24,566 nt of DNA from Gammaproteobacteria bacterium (GTDB taxonomy: Bacteria; Pseudomonadota; Gammaproteobacteria; Thiomicrospirales; Thiomicrospiraceae), in NCBI GenBank assembly GCA_013153955.1, contig JAADDM010000290.1:1-24566 (forward strand). Direction: 5' to 3'. Positions 23,753 through 24,566 of the stretch are shown here, in pieces (position 1 is the first letter of the stretch; each line of letters opens with the position of its first letter). The position numbers and the translations under genes were made by a program. The notes beneath the pieces were generated by a model, which saw only the letters and a program-made list of their open reading frames with translations, was not told where the DNA came from and searched no databases.

Positions 23753-24566
23753 ATGGGGTGTGTACAAAGGGGCGGGCGGCTTTGGCGCTTGAAGAACGTG
23801 CTTTTAAGGATTTTAATATTAATAGGGATGGGCTTTTTTGTGGCGGGCGCACAGGCTGTAGACGTGCCTAGCAGTACGCTCAGTAAAGTGCCCGAAAAGG
23901 CAGTTGAAAAGGCATCGGAAAGCGGGCGGCAGAGTGTGTTGCCTGATTTTATTGAATCGCCTCTTGTTGAACTCAATTCTATTAAACTTAACTCTGTTGA
24001 ACTTAATCCTATTGAATTTAATCCTATTAACCCTGGGCCGCAATACCGTTATTTTAAACAGCTTAACAAGGCGGGCTTGCTGTTGTTAAATGCACAGGGC
24101 GTGCCGCTGATTTCCCATGCGCCAGACCGTGCCTTTGTGCCTGCCTCGACCACCAAATTACTCACTGCTCTGCTGGCCTTGCGCCACTGGGGGGCGGACT
24201 ACCGATTTAAAACGGCTTTCTATTTAACGTCTTTCGGCAGCTCTTTAAATTCGACTTTAAAAACGTCATCAAATACACCTTCAAATACGAAAACCCATTC
24301 AAAATCACCTGTGTTGCCCTCGCTGGTGGTGAAAGGCTATGGCGATCCTTTTTTAATCTCTGAAGAGATTACCTTGATGGCTAAGGAGTTGGCGACTGAA
24401 TTAGCTTCGCAGGGTATTCATCGTCTTGCAGGGATTCAAATAGATAATAGCTACTATCAAGCTACCTTGGATATGCCGGGTGCAGGGGACAGTGATAACC
24501 CTTATGATGCGATTCCTTCAGCTTTAGCCGCCAACTTTAATACGGTGTATATTCGTAAAACGCATC
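23753..24566 (+). CDS. dacB: D-alanyl-D-alanine carboxypeptidase/endopeptidase, PBP4 (S13) type, N-terminal part
   Basis: The frame runs from ATG 23753 off the end of the window (271 codons seen). It starts with a signal peptide: basic MGCVQRGGRLWRLKNVLLR, a hydrophobic core, then AGAQA as the probable cleavage site. The periplasmic protein then shows the active-site SxxK box PASTTKLLTAL with S132 and K135, the KGYGDPFL segment typical of PBP4 family members, and DNSYY and NPYDAIPSALAANFNTV. It would trim peptidoglycan cross-links or terminal D-Ala. Two unusual linkers occur: a four-fold 5-residue repeat (73–92) after the signal peptide, and a Ser/Thr/Asn-rich stretch (about 165–190) between SxxK and GDP. 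An AGGG-like ribosome binding site precedes the ATG. It lies 100 bases after the island's last gene on the same strand. Confidence 0.87.
   Translation, partial: MGCVQRGGRLWRLKNVLLRILILIGMGFFVAGAQAVDVPSSTLSKVPEKAVEKASESGRQSVLPDFIESPLVELNSIKLNSVELNPIEFNPINPGPQYRYFKQLNKAGLLLLNAQGVPLISHAPDRAFVPASTTKLLTALLALRHWGADYRFKTAFYLTSFGSSLNSTLKTSSNTPSNTKTHSKSPVLPSLVVKGYGDPFLISEEITLMAKELATELASQGIHRLAGIQIDNSYYQATLDMPGAGDSDNPYDAIPSALAANFNTVYIRKTH
23969..24028 (+). repeat. Four 15-bp imperfect tandem repeats in the dacB 5' region
   Basis: Four consecutive 15-bp units encode ELNSI, KLNSV, ELNPI and EFNPI, residues 73–92 of the DacB-like protein. The units differ by a few bases each, so they are older than the hexamer array in the McrB-like gene. 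They lie in the linker between the signal peptide and the catalytic domain. Confidence 0.75.

Noticed and set aside
23819..24089. Short frames on both strands (Leu-rich plus, Phe/Asn/Arg-rich minus) in the dacB 5' region
   Set aside because: They are other-frame products of the 15-bp tandem repeats; the signal peptide and SxxK motif define the real frame starting at 23753.

Overview
The window looks like a gammaproteobacterial chromosome. The set lpoA–yraN divergent from rsmI, plus rsmJ, a PBP4-type DacB and an AddA/AddB-like helicase-nuclease pair, fits sulfur-oxidising Thiomicrospira/Hydrogenovibrio/Thiomicrorhabdus-type bacteria. That assignment is an inference from gene content and protein style, not a database result.

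Region 1 (1–14485) is ordinary core chromosome. It holds the 3' end of an HDOD signalling protein, a YgjP-like zinc metalloprotease, an AddB-like nuclease overlapping an AddA-like helicase-nuclease, and a SAM methyltransferase. A convergent intergenic stretch with a 17-bp perfect inverted repeat follows. Then come yraN and lpoA (minus) divergent from rsmI (plus), and a minus-strand group of a small membrane protein, rsmJ and a single-domain response regulator.

Region 2 (about 14550–23652) is an accessory island, visibly more A+T-rich and made of proteins typical of defence loci. On the minus strand are a half-length HsdS-like specificity protein and an HsdM-like methyltransferase whose catalytic NPPF/Y motif appears lost. 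Divergent on the plus strand are a ClpP-like serine protease with an intact apparent triad, a soluble VirD4/TraG-like ring ATPase, an unrecognised 84-aa protein, and a 248-aa protein whose C-terminal part matches the C-terminal domain of the next gene. That next gene is an McrB-like AAA+ protein carrying a 120-bp hexanucleotide tandem repeat. It is followed by a LlaJI/McrC-like PD-(D/E)XK nuclease and an unrecognised 156-aa protein that overlaps it. No integrase, transposase, tRNA or CRISPR array is visible.

Region 3 (23753–24566) returns to core sequence with the 5' part of a DacB/PBP4-type D-Ala-D-Ala carboxypeptidase, which runs off the window.

The island may be one composite system or two to three neighbouring ones: an HsdM/S-like DNA-recognition pair, a protease-ATPase pair, and an McrBC/LlaJI-like pair with accessory proteins. 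The most novel-looking elements are the ClpP-like/VirD4-like pair, the ATPase-less paralogue of the McrB C-terminal domain, and the (Asn/Asp-Ala)n repeat that interrupts that domain in the McrB-like protein.
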